Virus record (IMG/VR): IMGVR_UViG_3300025108_000355
Span: 1 to 25,115 of that record
Strand: one strand, 5' to 3'
Source: a virus
Length of the DNA: 25,115 nucleotides
The notes below the pieces were generated by a model. That model searched no databases. It was not told where the DNA came from and worked only from the letters and a program-made list of their open reading frames with translations. How positions within the stretch are numbered: position 1 is the stretch's first letter; each line of letters begins with the position of its first letter. The translations under genes and the position numbers were made by a program. Of the stretch, positions 1 to 8,800 are shown piece by piece.

Positions 1-19
1 TTTCCGGCTTGAATGGCAT
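1..19 (-). CDS. Start of next head gene (5' end only, partial)
   Basis: An ATG lies one base beyond the stop codon of the prohead protease gene and begins the peptide MPFKPE before the window ends. A strong Shine-Dalgarno sequence (GAGGGG) sits about five to six bases upstream, inside the end of the protease gene, which is the main reason to call a start here. In T4 the gene after gp21 is the scaffold gp22, followed by the major capsid protein gp23, so a scaffold or capsid gene is expected. Six residues are too few to identify it; the identity is inferred only from gene order. Confidence 0.5.
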
Positions 20-20
20 T

Positions 21-620
21 TTATCCCCTCATTATTGAGTTGATAATTGACTCAATCTTTGTTTCGGCTTTTGGTTGTTCTACACCTTCGTTAACAGGTC
101 TCATAAATGCACCATGTGTGGATGGATTCGATACAAAATCAAATGCAATAAGTTCAAAGTCTGGTTGAACTTCAACAGTATCTTCACCATCTGCTTCTTT
201 CATTGGCTCAACAGAACCTAATCCTCTTGAAGAGATACCAAGTTTAATACCTGATTTAAATAATTCTTTTAAGATGTTTCCAGCGGGTGTTGATAAAACT
301 TCAACGGTTCCTAACAAGTCATCACCATCCCAATGCATTTCAATAATATTATGTGAAGCATTATTTAAATTCACAACTGAACTTTCTGGATGATCAAGTT
401 CTCCTAAAGCTCTTCTCTCCGTAACCTGATGTTCTAAATATTTTCCGACTTCTTTTAACAATACTTCTCGTGGATATATTCGTCCATTTTGGTTCTTGGC
501 TTCTGCCCGTTGTAATACACCCTTGACAATTAATTTTCCACCATTATCTTTAATGGATTCATCAATTTTTGTTATTGATATATCAAACGGTCTAACATCT
601 ACTAATAATTTTTTACTCAT
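21..620 (-). CDS. 21: Prohead core protease, T4 gp21-like
   Basis: This 199-residue protein looks like the serine protease that cleaves scaffold and capsid precursors inside the T4-type prohead before DNA packaging. Seen directly: GELDHP at residues 73-78, with the likely catalytic His77, followed by VNLNNASH; GISSRG at 128-133, with a likely catalytic serine at 130 or 131; and FDFVSNPS at 160-167, with a candidate acidic residue Asp161. The order His then Ser with this spacing fits the gp21 (S80) protease family, and the length is near the T4 protein. The start has a GGAT ribosome-binding sequence upstream. Its neighbours are the portal-side genes upstream and the start of another head gene right after its stop, as in T4 (20-67-68-21-22-23). 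The family call is firm; the exact catalytic residues are inferred. Confidence 0.88.
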   Translation of the reverse strand: MSKKLLVDVRPFDISITKIDESIKDNGGKLIVKGVLQRAEAKNQNGRIYPREVLLKEVGKYLEHQVTERRALGELDHPESSVVNLNNASHNIIEMHWDGDDLLGTVEVLSTPAGNILKELFKSGIKLGISSRGLGSVEPMKEADGEDTVEVQPDFELIAFDFVSNPSTHGAFMRPVNEGVEQPKAETKIESIINSIMRG

Positions 621-634
621 ATTATTATCCTATA

Positions 635-838
635 TTAATCTCTTGTAAAAGTTTTCCACGCTGTGCCATTATATATAAAAATCTTATCAGACTCGACACT
701 ATAAGTCATCGTACCTTTAGCAGGATTAGCAACTTGAGCCGCAACATCTGTAGTAAAGGCTTGTATAAAAGATGGATTATCAGAAACTAAAGGTTTAGGT
801 ACTGATTTTGTACTATCATTAGGATCTACGTTATACAT
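635..838 (-). CDS. Small virion-associated protein, unknown
   Basis: A 67-residue protein of unknown function. Its start codon shares one base with the stop of the gene before it (TAATG), so it is probably translated by coupling. Its C-terminal part, GTMTYSVESDKIFIYNGTAW at residues 42-61, resembles the short closing motif at the ends of the 488- and 289-residue fibre proteins in this window (Y-x-N/S-x-x-x-E/K-I-x-I/Y-x-G). That suggests a small beta-structured virion part rather than an enzyme. In T4 this position between portal and protease holds the small prohead core proteins gp67 and gp68, but the sequence is not like them. No signal peptide or membrane segment is visible. Confidence 0.7.
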   Translation of the reverse strand: MYNVDPNDSTKSVPKPLVSDNPSFIQAFTTDVAAQVANPAKGTMTYSVESDKIFIYNGTAWKTFTRD

Positions 839-1143
839 TATTTCCCTCCCCAGGAGTTTCGTTTAATCCAAATATCACGTAAGATATCGGATACTTCTTT
901 TCTAATTTGTTTTTTAATTTCTTCCATATCACTATTGCTTACACCCTCGTCCATGAATTTATACCCAGTTTGTTTTTCAAGATTTTTCTTCTTCTTCTTA
1001 CTGGTCTTTCCAAATGCATTAGGTGTTTCAAATCCATCAATACACGCAGTAGTAGTTATTTCTTTTAGCTTCTTTTTAAATAAACTACTTGCAAGTTCCT
1101 TAACTAAAGAATTAAATTTTGTTGAGTTCTTTGTCAAGCTCAT
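838..1143 (-). CDS. Basic protein of the head gene block, unknown
   Basis: A 101-residue, lysine-rich protein of unknown function. A run KTSKKKKKNLEK lies at residues 46-57, and the C-terminal third (MEEIKKQIRKEVSDILRDIW) looks like an amphipathic helix. The gene overlaps the end of the 281-residue gene by 32 bases in another frame, and its stop overlaps the start of the next gene (TAATG), so the three small genes form one translation unit. Highly charged, helical small proteins at this position in T4-like phages are often prohead core parts (gp67 and gp68), so a core or DNA-binding role is possible. That is inference from position and composition only. Confidence 0.65.
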   Translation of the reverse strand: MSLTKNSTKFNSLVKELASSLFKKKLKEITTTACIDGFETPNAFGKTSKKKKKNLEKQTGYKFMDEGVSNSDMEEIKKQIRKEVSDILRDIWIKRNSWGGK

Positions 1144-1957
1144 AATACCTTAATAATTGAACAACTGAATTGTCGTCTGTTTGGTTTGACTCATTCAAAC
1201 AAAATTTATCGGCACAATTAATTGCCTCTTGTAATTTAATTTTTAATACTTTATCTTTAACTTTATTTACTTTTGTATTTAACTTATCTTTTAAAATAGG
1301 TATTTGATTTGATACAAAAGAAGAAAAGTTATTAGTATTTGCAATATTACTAATGTATTCTTTTAATACTTGCTTTTGAGCATCACTTAAATTAGTATAT
1401 TTTTTATTAAATTTTTCTAACAAAGCTTTATAAGATAAAATTCTTAAATCTTTATCTTTCATCTCTTCATGTATAAAAATATCAGTTTTTTCATTAGTTA
1501 TTGTCGTAACGTTTTCTAAAATAATAAAATAACTTTCTGTCTTTTCATCGGCACTTAATTCACCGATGCCTTCAAATAACTTATAAGTAGATGCATAAAC
1601 TTTATAATTAGGAACACTTGAAGAAAATAACTTATTAATATCATAATGTTCTTTAATACTCTTTATAATATTATATTTTTCTCTTCGTAATACAGAATTA
1701 TTTAACTTACCCCTCTGTCTCAATACTTCGGCCAGAAAGAAATCGGCTTTTTTATCTGTTTTAAATTTTTTGGTTGTTATCAAATTATATAATGCCAATT
1801 CTTTACCTATTTCGGTATGTTCATTGAATTGTTTTTTTATAATTTTTATAGCCGGTGAATCTTTTTTCTTATTCAAAACGTCTACTGTTACCTGTCTCAG
1901 TAGAAATTCAAATAAAAGTCCAGCGTTTCTTAATTTACTGTGTCTGAATTTACTCAT
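1112..1957 (-). CDS. Conserved-looking helical protein next to portal, unknown
   Basis: A 281-residue protein rich in lysine, asparagine and isoleucine that appears mostly alpha-helical. It begins with MSKFRHSKLRNAGLLFEFLL and continues with RQVTVDVLNKK. I have a general impression that related N-termini occur in other marine T4-like phages beside the portal gene, but I cannot name a family or function. It lies between portal and prohead protease, where T4 has gp67 and gp68, so a role in prohead core assembly is a reasonable guess. The upstream ribosome-binding sequence is weak (GGAA). The gene is preceded by a 69-bp gap, one of the few in the window, which contains an AT-rich element repeated in two other gaps. 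Confidence 0.75.
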   Translation of the reverse strand: MSKFRHSKLRNAGLLFEFLLRQVTVDVLNKKKDSPAIKIIKKQFNEHTEIGKELALYNLITTKKFKTDKKADFFLAEVLRQRGKLNNSVLRREKYNIIKSIKEHYDINKLFSSSVPNYKVYASTYKLFEGIGELSADEKTESYFIILENVTTITNEKTDIFIHEEMKDKDLRILSYKALLEKFNKKYTNLSDAQKQVLKEYISNIANTNNFSSFVSNQIPILKDKLNTKVNKVKDKVLKIKLQEAINCADKFCLNESNQTDDNSVVQLLRYYELDKELNKI

Positions 1958-1982
1958 AGATATTCCAATGTATTTTGATACA

Positions 1983-2003
1983 ATTATTCATATATAAATA
2001 TAA
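1983..2003. promoter_or_regulatory. AT-rich intergenic element, copy 1 (possible promoter)
   Basis: Within the gap between the portal and the 281-residue gene lies a 21-bp element identical to one at 22084-22104, with a shorter near-copy at 10052-10066. On the plus strand it contains TATAAATA (1993-2000), the T4 late promoter octamer; in the direction of the genes it reads TTATATTTATATATG. The repeat at equivalent positions, 13 to 33 bases before a gene start, argues for a regulatory role. Which strand is active cannot be told from the sequence. Confidence 0.45.
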
Positions 2004-2026
2004 TGTAATTTAGAATAAGTAGACGT

Positions 2027-3769
2027 TTACTCTTCTATTATATTATCTTCACTTAATAATGACGAATCTTTTTTAGGGAATTTATTTTTTAATTGATCCA
2101 AAATACCCTCACGAGCAACGGCCGTATGGGCTTTACTTGTAGCTAATGGTGATTTACCTTTGAATTCCCTCTTTCCATAACTTCTATCGGCTTTTCTAAG
2201 TTTACCATCATCTTCTCTTGGTTTATTTTTACCAAAATGTTCTTTCTCACTACCACCCCAATCACCGGGTCTTGCCATACCGTCATCATCGTCTGATGGT
2301 TCTACTGGTTGTTCCGCTGGATCTTGGCCTTCGGTTTCGATTTGTTCAAATCTATATTTTTGTTTTGTATCTTCAACAATATCATTAAATATTTGTATCT
2401 TCTTATCATTTGAAAAATCAAATATATTATCATAAATCCATTTACGACTAAATAGTTTAGTTTCCATGGCTTTTTCAGCTAATTCAACCCGTTGATTCAT
2501 TAATTCAAGTTTTTCTTGCTCATGAATCATTGATGGATTTTGTAATTCTAAATCGAAATCTATTAAATCCGAATCATCAAACCCTTGACTATACAGATGA
2601 ACTATACCAATTTTTGTCAATTCACTAACAACAATCTTTTGTAATCTTTCTATTGTACGAGCAAACCTAACATCTTCTGCAGCCAATGTGGCTTTACCAC
2701 CACTTAATCCTTCTTCATATCCAAGAAATGCTTTTGGAATCCTAAGACTTGCCATTAGTTTGTTTCTCAAGTATTCAACATCTTCTATAGCATCATTATT
2801 AGATAAACCAGGAAGAGTTTCTATTTGAGTTCCACTATCTCCACCACGAACTGGTAGGAAATAATCTTCGGTAACTGACTCTACATTATATTTTAAATTA
2901 TATTCACCAGTAGTCTGGTCGATGACAGGAACCTTTTTCATCTTATTGATGATTTTTTGCATAAATTGTTCGACTTCTCTTGGTGGTATATTTCCAACGT
3001 CAATTTTAAATATTCTTTTTTCGGGCGCTCTCATGATTCTATGTATCAACATAGCATCTTCCATAAGAGTTAATTGCTTAAATACTTTTCTACCGGCTTC
3101 TAATTGAGACCTACCATAAGGTAAAAAATTTGTATCACTCATTAATCTAAAATGAGCAATTTCATAATTTTCTTTTATTTCTTTTTTATCATCATTTATT
3201 TCAAATTGAATCAATTGTGGGTTAGCAGGATCATGGTCTTCAAGTCGTGTAATATCATAAGCACTAATTGGTTTTACATTTACGACACCATACTTGTCTA
3301 CAATATCAAGTGATAAATAAAAATCACCATACTTAGTTAGGTTTCGCATCCAACTCCATAAGTTAAATTCAATATTTATAATATCGTAATATAAATTATG
3401 AAGAATTTTACTAATTTTACTATTTTCTGTTTTTATTTTTAAAATTTCTCCCTCGATATTATCAATCGTGGATTCGTCAGAATAAATGTCAAGGGCAGAA
3501 GCAATAATCGGGTCTTGATCCATCAATTCATAATCTTTAAATAAGTCATGTTTTCTTATTTCATAAGCAGCTCTTCTATTTTGAGCTACATTATATGGAT
3601 TTGAATAGGTATTTTGCATTAATCGTTGATAACGATCAATAAAATTTGAAGTTAAACTCGTTTGAGTAAAATCCAAATCCTTAACAACCAATTGATTGTT
3701 ATCTTTTTTTCTTATTATTACATTAGATTGAAATAATCTACCTAATCTATTAAAAATATTATCTGCCAT
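2027..3769 (-). CDS. 20: Portal vertex protein, T4 gp20-like
   Basis: The portal forms the twelve-subunit ring at one capsid vertex through which DNA is packed and to which the neck joins. This 580-residue protein shows the well-known conserved block of the T4 portal family: IMRAPEKRIFKIDVGN at residues 245-260, followed by a helix; DYFLPVRGGDSGTQIETLPG at 302-321; and RIPKAFLGYEEG at 343-354. T4 gp20 has 524 residues; the extra length here is mainly an acidic then basic, low-complexity C-terminal tail (about 495 to 580) that is probably flexible. The start follows the terminase stop by three bases. In T4 the tail sheath and tube genes lie between terminase and portal; here they do not, so tail genes must lie elsewhere. 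Identification is secure. Confidence 0.95.
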   Translation of the reverse strand: MADNIFNRLGRLFQSNVIIRKKDNNQLVVKDLDFTQTSLTSNFIDRYQRLMQNTYSNPYNVAQNRRAAYEIRKHDLFKDYELMDQDPIIASALDIYSDESTIDNIEGEILKIKTENSKISKILHNLYYDIINIEFNLWSWMRNLTKYGDFYLSLDIVDKYGVVNVKPISAYDITRLEDHDPANPQLIQFEINDDKKEIKENYEIAHFRLMSDTNFLPYGRSQLEAGRKVFKQLTLMEDAMLIHRIMRAPEKRIFKIDVGNIPPREVEQFMQKIINKMKKVPVIDQTTGEYNLKYNVESVTEDYFLPVRGGDSGTQIETLPGLSNNDAIEDVEYLRNKLMASLRIPKAFLGYEEGLSGGKATLAAEDVRFARTIERLQKIVVSELTKIGIVHLYSQGFDDSDLIDFDLELQNPSMIHEQEKLELMNQRVELAEKAMETKLFSRKWIYDNIFDFSNDKKIQIFNDIVEDTKQKYRFEQIETEGQDPAEQPVEPSDDDDGMARPGDWGGSEKEHFGKNKPREDDGKLRKADRSYGKREFKGKSPLATSKAHTAVAREGILDQLKNKFPKKDSSLLSEDNIIEE

Positions 3770-3772
3770 ATT

Positions 3773-5350
3773 TTACCCCAATAACCAACTTAGGTCTTCT
3801 TTTTCACCATTAATATCCATCTCGTATGGATTATTTTTTGGTTTGTTTGATGTCATAATCGGAGACCGTTCATTTAAATTTCCAATTGAATCCACCAAAC
3901 TACTTTGAAATTCATTTCTCTCTGATTGTATACGAATAGCAGTATCCCTAATCCATAATAATATAGAATAAGACATTACTAAATCATCATTATATCCATC
4001 AAGAGCTTCGGTTTTATTGTTCTTATATATAAATACAAAAAGTTCATCAATTAATCGTGTTGATTTTAATTTTACCATCTTCTCTCTTGTATATTCTTCC
4101 ATCTTTGCCACAAGTAATGGTTTAGTTTTCATTGTAGTTGTAAAACCAGGTATTTTATTTTTATCAATATGTCGATATCTATTTGTATGTTGTATATCTT
4201 CATCAACGATTAAATGATTCTTTTCTTGATAAAAAAGATTTTCATATCCCCTATCAATAATTGTTTGTAATGTAGCCCAACCTATGTTGTTATTCTCCAC
4301 TACTAATAGAGCATCATTATATTTAGTTCCCAATTCAATTAAGAAATTACCAAACTCAGTTGTTCCTAACTGACCTTTGTATTCTGCCACTTGTTCCATT
4401 TCTTCTATATCAAAAACTTGAGCTGCACTAAAATCAGTTCCATCACCACGAGCAACGTCAGCACTTATTAAATATTGTTTTGAATAATCAGGATAACCCC
4501 ATATCCATAAATTTCTATCAAACCCACTTTTTTCATTTGGTTCACAACACATCTTTTCTTTATACCACTCCAAAATAGCAGGATCGACAACTGAACGACC
4601 TGAACTTAGAAAGTCGGCATCACATTCTTGAGCGGCTTGTGATGGTCCTAATATTCTATCTTGATCACGTCTCCATTCTTCATCTCTTTCTGGATGCTCA
4701 GACCAATGTAATTTTACCGTATTAAATTTATTAACACCATCGGTGGCATCTAACCAAGTTTTATGAAACCAATTACCAACGCCATTTGGTGTAGATATTG
4801 CCAAACAACGACCACCAGTTGCAAGTGTTTGTTGAGCTGCAGTCCATATTGTATCAATCTTTTCAATGAACGCGGCTTCATCTAATATTAACAGAGATAG
4901 AGCTTCAGAGCGACCTGCACTTTCATTAGAAGCAATAGCTTTGATTTGACTACCATTCTTAAACACCAACGACAGTTTATTATTCTCAACAATCTGTGTC
5001 TTTAGCCAAGCAGGTAATCCATCATACATAATACGAACTTTAGTTACTAAATTTTTAGCGGTATCTTTTGTTGTTGCAATACACAATACATTCTTATCAT
5101 TGTGAAATAACATCATCCATAATGAATAAGCGGCACTTAATGTTGAAATACCAAGTTGTCTTGATTTCAATACCACATTATAATCATGTTCTTCATATTC
5201 TTTTAAGACTTCCCGTTGAAAAGGATATAGTTTAAACTTAATCTTACCCCGCTGTGGATGTTGAATAGTACAGTATTGATTAATAAAATATGACGGATCT
5301 TGTACACATTTTAAATAATTTACTTTTATGGCTTGTTTTAAATTACTCAT
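3773..5350 (-). CDS. 17: Terminase large subunit, T4 gp17-like
   Basis: This is the motor and nuclease that cuts concatemeric DNA and drives it into the prohead through the portal. The 525-residue protein has an N-terminal ATPase domain with LKSRQLGIST at residues 61-70 (Walker A region), LLILDEAA at 153-160 (Walker B, with catalytic Glu158) and AISTPNG at 184-190 (coupling motif). The C-terminal RNase-H-like nuclease domain shows SADVARGDGTD at 296-306 (Asp298), LVVENN at 349-354 (Glu352) and YNDDLVMS at 453-460 (Asp455/456). The usual Walker A lysine just before S/T is an isoleucine; a lysine at residue 62 may replace it, as in lambda-type terminases. T4 gp17 has 610 residues, so this form is somewhat short. 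Its start overlaps the stop of the upstream zinc-ribbon gene by four bases (ATGA). Confidence 0.95.
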   Translation of the reverse strand: MSNLKQAIKVNYLKCVQDPSYFINQYCTIQHPQRGKIKFKLYPFQREVLKEYEEHDYNVVLKSRQLGISTLSAAYSLWMMLFHNDKNVLCIATTKDTAKNLVTKVRIMYDGLPAWLKTQIVENNKLSLVFKNGSQIKAIASNESAGRSEALSLLILDEAAFIEKIDTIWTAAQQTLATGGRCLAISTPNGVGNWFHKTWLDATDGVNKFNTVKLHWSEHPERDEEWRRDQDRILGPSQAAQECDADFLSSGRSVVDPAILEWYKEKMCCEPNEKSGFDRNLWIWGYPDYSKQYLISADVARGDGTDFSAAQVFDIEEMEQVAEYKGQLGTTEFGNFLIELGTKYNDALLVVENNNIGWATLQTIIDRGYENLFYQEKNHLIVDEDIQHTNRYRHIDKNKIPGFTTTMKTKPLLVAKMEEYTREKMVKLKSTRLIDELFVFIYKNNKTEALDGYNDDLVMSYSILLWIRDTAIRIQSERNEFQSSLVDSIGNLNERSPIMTSNKPKNNPYEMDINGEKEDLSWLLG

Positions 5351-5811
5351 CTTCTATGTTCGTGGCCTGCTAAAGCATTGGCAACAGTTTTATCAAATTG
5401 ATTTTTTTCTTTCATTTCTGTCATTTCTTGTTCATATTCCTTTAATATACCATCCCATCTTTTCTTTTCTTGGTCAGCAACCCAATCATTCCATTTACCT
5501 TCCCTATGTAAAATAGCTTCAAATTCCATTTGACAATATTGACATTTTTGAAATCTATTATAAGTTTGCTGGTCAATAGTTTTTAATATTAAACTTTTAC
5601 AATCATTACATTTATCAAATCCTTTAGGTGGTACTTTGGTGAGTTGTTTTCGTTTACCATTTTCTTTAACATATTTTCTACCACTTGGTTCTTCCCAAAT
5701 CTCACCCTCTTTTCTCATATGGATAGTTTTTCCAGTATAACCGATTCTCGGAGTACCTTGTCCACCAACTCCTGCTATTAATTTTTTTACTTTTTCTATA
5801 TTTTTACTCAT
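5347..5811 (-). CDS. Zinc-ribbon protein upstream of terminase, unknown
   Basis: A 154-residue protein with two cysteine pairs, CNDC at residues 68-71 and CQYC at 90-93, spaced as in a zinc ribbon. The N-terminal part is basic and glycine-rich (GVGGQGTPRIGYTGKT). The C-terminal part (about 105 to 154) is a charged, tryptophan-containing helix that could be a coiled coil. The gene overlaps the large terminase start by four bases (ATGA), so the two proteins are probably made together. T4 has the small terminase gp16 in this place, but gp16 is a helical ring protein without a zinc ribbon. This protein could recognise packaging DNA or act on the motor; that idea rests on location and on the general DNA/RNA-binding habit of zinc ribbons, not on a recognised family. 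Confidence 0.75.
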   Translation of the reverse strand: MSKNIEKVKKLIAGVGGQGTPRIGYTGKTIHMRKEGEIWEEPSGRKYVKENGKRKQLTKVPPKGFDKCNDCKSLILKTIDQQTYNRFQKCQYCQMEFEAILHREGKWNDWVADQEKKRWDGILKEYEQEMTEMKEKNQFDKTVANALAGHEHRR

Positions 5812-5821
5812 AACCTATTCC

Positions 5822-8800
5822 TTAAAATGTCATCAAACCAGTAATCTGGTTTAGTGGAGCAAATGCGCCTGTAAATTTATAAACATTACCATTATATTTA
5901 AAAACTATTCCCTCAGTTGGAACAACGGCATCCAATCCACCAATGGCATTTAATCTATCTAATTGTATTTTTAATTTGTTTAATTTCTTTATATCACCAC
6001 CACTTCTTATATCTTTTATAGCACTCTGTAATTTCTTTCTCATATTTTGAACTGATTTTGCTGGATTTACTGCCATCCAACCATCCATATTTTTCAATAC
6101 AGTAGCACCAACTTCAAAGAATAATTCCTCAAATGGTTTCATATTATTCTTGACCATTTTAGCATGGTCATTTTTATCAGTACTTAATACCCATTCTAAA
6201 AATTTAGGATATTCTTTAAGGTCTTTTTTAATCTGTGGAATTTTATATGACTTATCAAAGAAAGCCCATCGTTTTGTTAACTTGACTAATATCTCATTTG
6301 TTATGTTTTGATAATCTGTTTGTTTAGCTCCATTAAAAATCCATTCTTGCCAATATGATTGATGATATAAAGCAAGAGTATCATTATCCTTTAAAGAATA
6401 TTGTGATTGTAGTTTTTTTAATCTACTTAAAAACTTACCCTTTAGTTTACCAAAATCTTGATGTTTAGGTACTGTCATAAAATGTGGTTTTTTAATCTTA
6501 TAATGTTTCTGTATGTTTTGATTAACTTGTTTAATCATACCAGCCAATATTCTTGCACTATCTTTTGCCTGGCCAATTACTCTTGCACTATCGTCATATT
6601 CTAATGTTCCATGAAACATCAATTCTGTTATATCATAGTTCACTACATTTTCACTGGCTGGCCACATCACTTCTAAACTCATCCACTTAGAACCTTCACC
6701 AAATATCTTTGTTCTTTGTTTATCACTTAAAGCACCAATTGCTTTACTTAAATCTCTTACGGCATAAACAAAGGCATTTCTAATATCACCTCGTCCTTTA
6801 AATTTACTCTCCACGTCTTTTATACTTAAAGCGGTTTTACCTTTATTCTTTATATGCCCTTTATTACGAGCAGAGATTAATTTACCATTCTTCCAACTAA
6901 TCATAAGATTTTGACCATCAGTTTTTTCCGTAACGTTATCTTCACGATTTAACTGGCCGCCTAATCCCATCGTAATAATATTTTTTAAATCCTTAAAGGT
7001 TAATTCCTTGTCATCAAACGGATGACTCATATGCCCATAGGCTCCACCCATTAATAATAACTCCTTTTGTTCTTTATAAACAACTTTTAAATTACCTTTA
7101 TCTATTTGTTTATCTTTATGTAATTTTTCCATTTCTGGTTTGTTAATTACAAGTTTTGGTTTTTCATTTGGTTTACTACCAACACTCGGTACGGCATAAT
7201 AAGCTTTTCTCAATCCAAATTTCTTAGCAGCAACATGACCTTTACCACCATATTTTTTAACCAAATCTTTTTGAGCTTCTTCTTTTGAATATCTTATTTT
7301 AATACCACGTCGCATCAACCTTTGTTTGAACATTTTAACTTTAGCCGATACTTCCGTTAATGATAATACTTCTTTTACAATATCATATTCATCATGTTGT
7401 TTATTTCCCCTATTAACTTTTGTTTCTTCTGGCTCTTCAGCATCAAGTTGTTTTGCGGTTTTTGGACTATCTTTAACAATAGCTTTTCTTGCCTTTGCCA
7501 TATCATCAACATATTCATAATCTTGATTTTTTAAAATCATATCAATATGGTCTAACCATTTATTCCATAATTCAGTTCCAACATAATCTGTTAAATTTTG
7601 AGCACTTGGTTCTTGAACACCAGCAGGTCCAAAGGATACTGAATCAACAGGTCCTTTTGGATACTCTGTATCTTTAACGAAACCAAAATCTTGACTATAA
7701 TAATAATCATCATCAATTAAATTATGTGCAATTTCCCATCCTAATTTCCCAGCTTCGGTTTCGGCTCTATTTTGATATGCCTTTAAACTCGATAAGAAAC
7801 CAGGTCCATCATCAACTTCTCCGGCAGTATGTGTACCTGAATTTTCGAATAAACCCACATAATACTCAAATAACTTTTTGAATTTATTCGTCATCATAAT
7901 ATACAACCCTTTATCGAAATATCCAAATGTTTTTTTGAAAAACTTTTTCTTTTCTTTATCATCAATTTTTGGATTGCCCAGCATATCTCGTGTTTTCGTA
8001 CCACTTAAATTTCCAAATTGGGGAGCCGTAATAAAGTATCCGTGTTCTTCATATCCTTTTATATCATTCTTATTCTTTTTGTAATCTTGATAATATGTTT
8101 TACCACCACTCTTTTTAGTACCTGCTTTTAAACGACCAGCGTCTTTCTGTCCAAAGGCATAAACTACTGCTGTGGTTTCGGTATTGAATTTCTTCAATAA
8201 GTTCTTTGCCACATAAGGTGTTCTTTCTTCAATGATACGATTAGCTGGAATACCCATCTTCGTCATGTGTCGAACTTTCTCTTTAAAGTTCATTGGATGT
8301 CTTGGTGGTTTTTTAATATTAGTTGTCGTTATATAGGCTTCATCAACTTGTTTTGCCAACCACTTATATGTAGCCAAATGTCCTGAATGAAATGGTTGGA
8401 ATCTTCCACCGAATACACCAATGGTTTTTTTGATTTTACTTGGAGCTTCATTCAATTTAGCTATTTGTTTTTCTATATCCTTTATTTGCAATTTTAACTT
8501 ATGACTATTGGCTCCACTACCAAATCCTATAGCTTTTTTAATTAGTTTTTGCCTCTCATCTCTAAGTTTATTTTGTTTTATTTGGTCTTTTCTACTTAAT
8601 TTTTCATTTACTTTTTTACCGGTATCGGTTTTAGTAAATGGACCTCGTCTTAATGTTGCAAACTTTACAGGTGTCTCCATACCAAATAAGTTCTTAGGTG
8701 CTATAATTCTTAACTTAACCATCTTTGAACTATTATCAATACCCAATGTCTCAAATTCTATTTCTTTATATTTCTTACCCTTCATAGTAAGATTATGACC

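Noticed and set aside
4028-4035. TATAAATA inside the terminase gene as a late promoter
   Set aside because: It is within a coding sequence on the opposite strand, without the surrounding bases shared by the intergenic elements; in AT-rich DNA it can occur by chance.
5822-6700. NAD-dependent DNA ligase (LigA) as the identity of the C-terminal part of the fusion protein
   Set aside because: No NMN-binding Ia domain, zinc finger, helix-hairpin-helix or BRCT segments are seen; only the core nucleotidyltransferase motifs are present.
8508-8798. Plus-strand hydrophobic frame that looks like a membrane protein (also 935-1153)
   Set aside because: Complement of lysine-rich coding sequence gives phenylalanine/leucine runs; the minus-strand gene there is secure.
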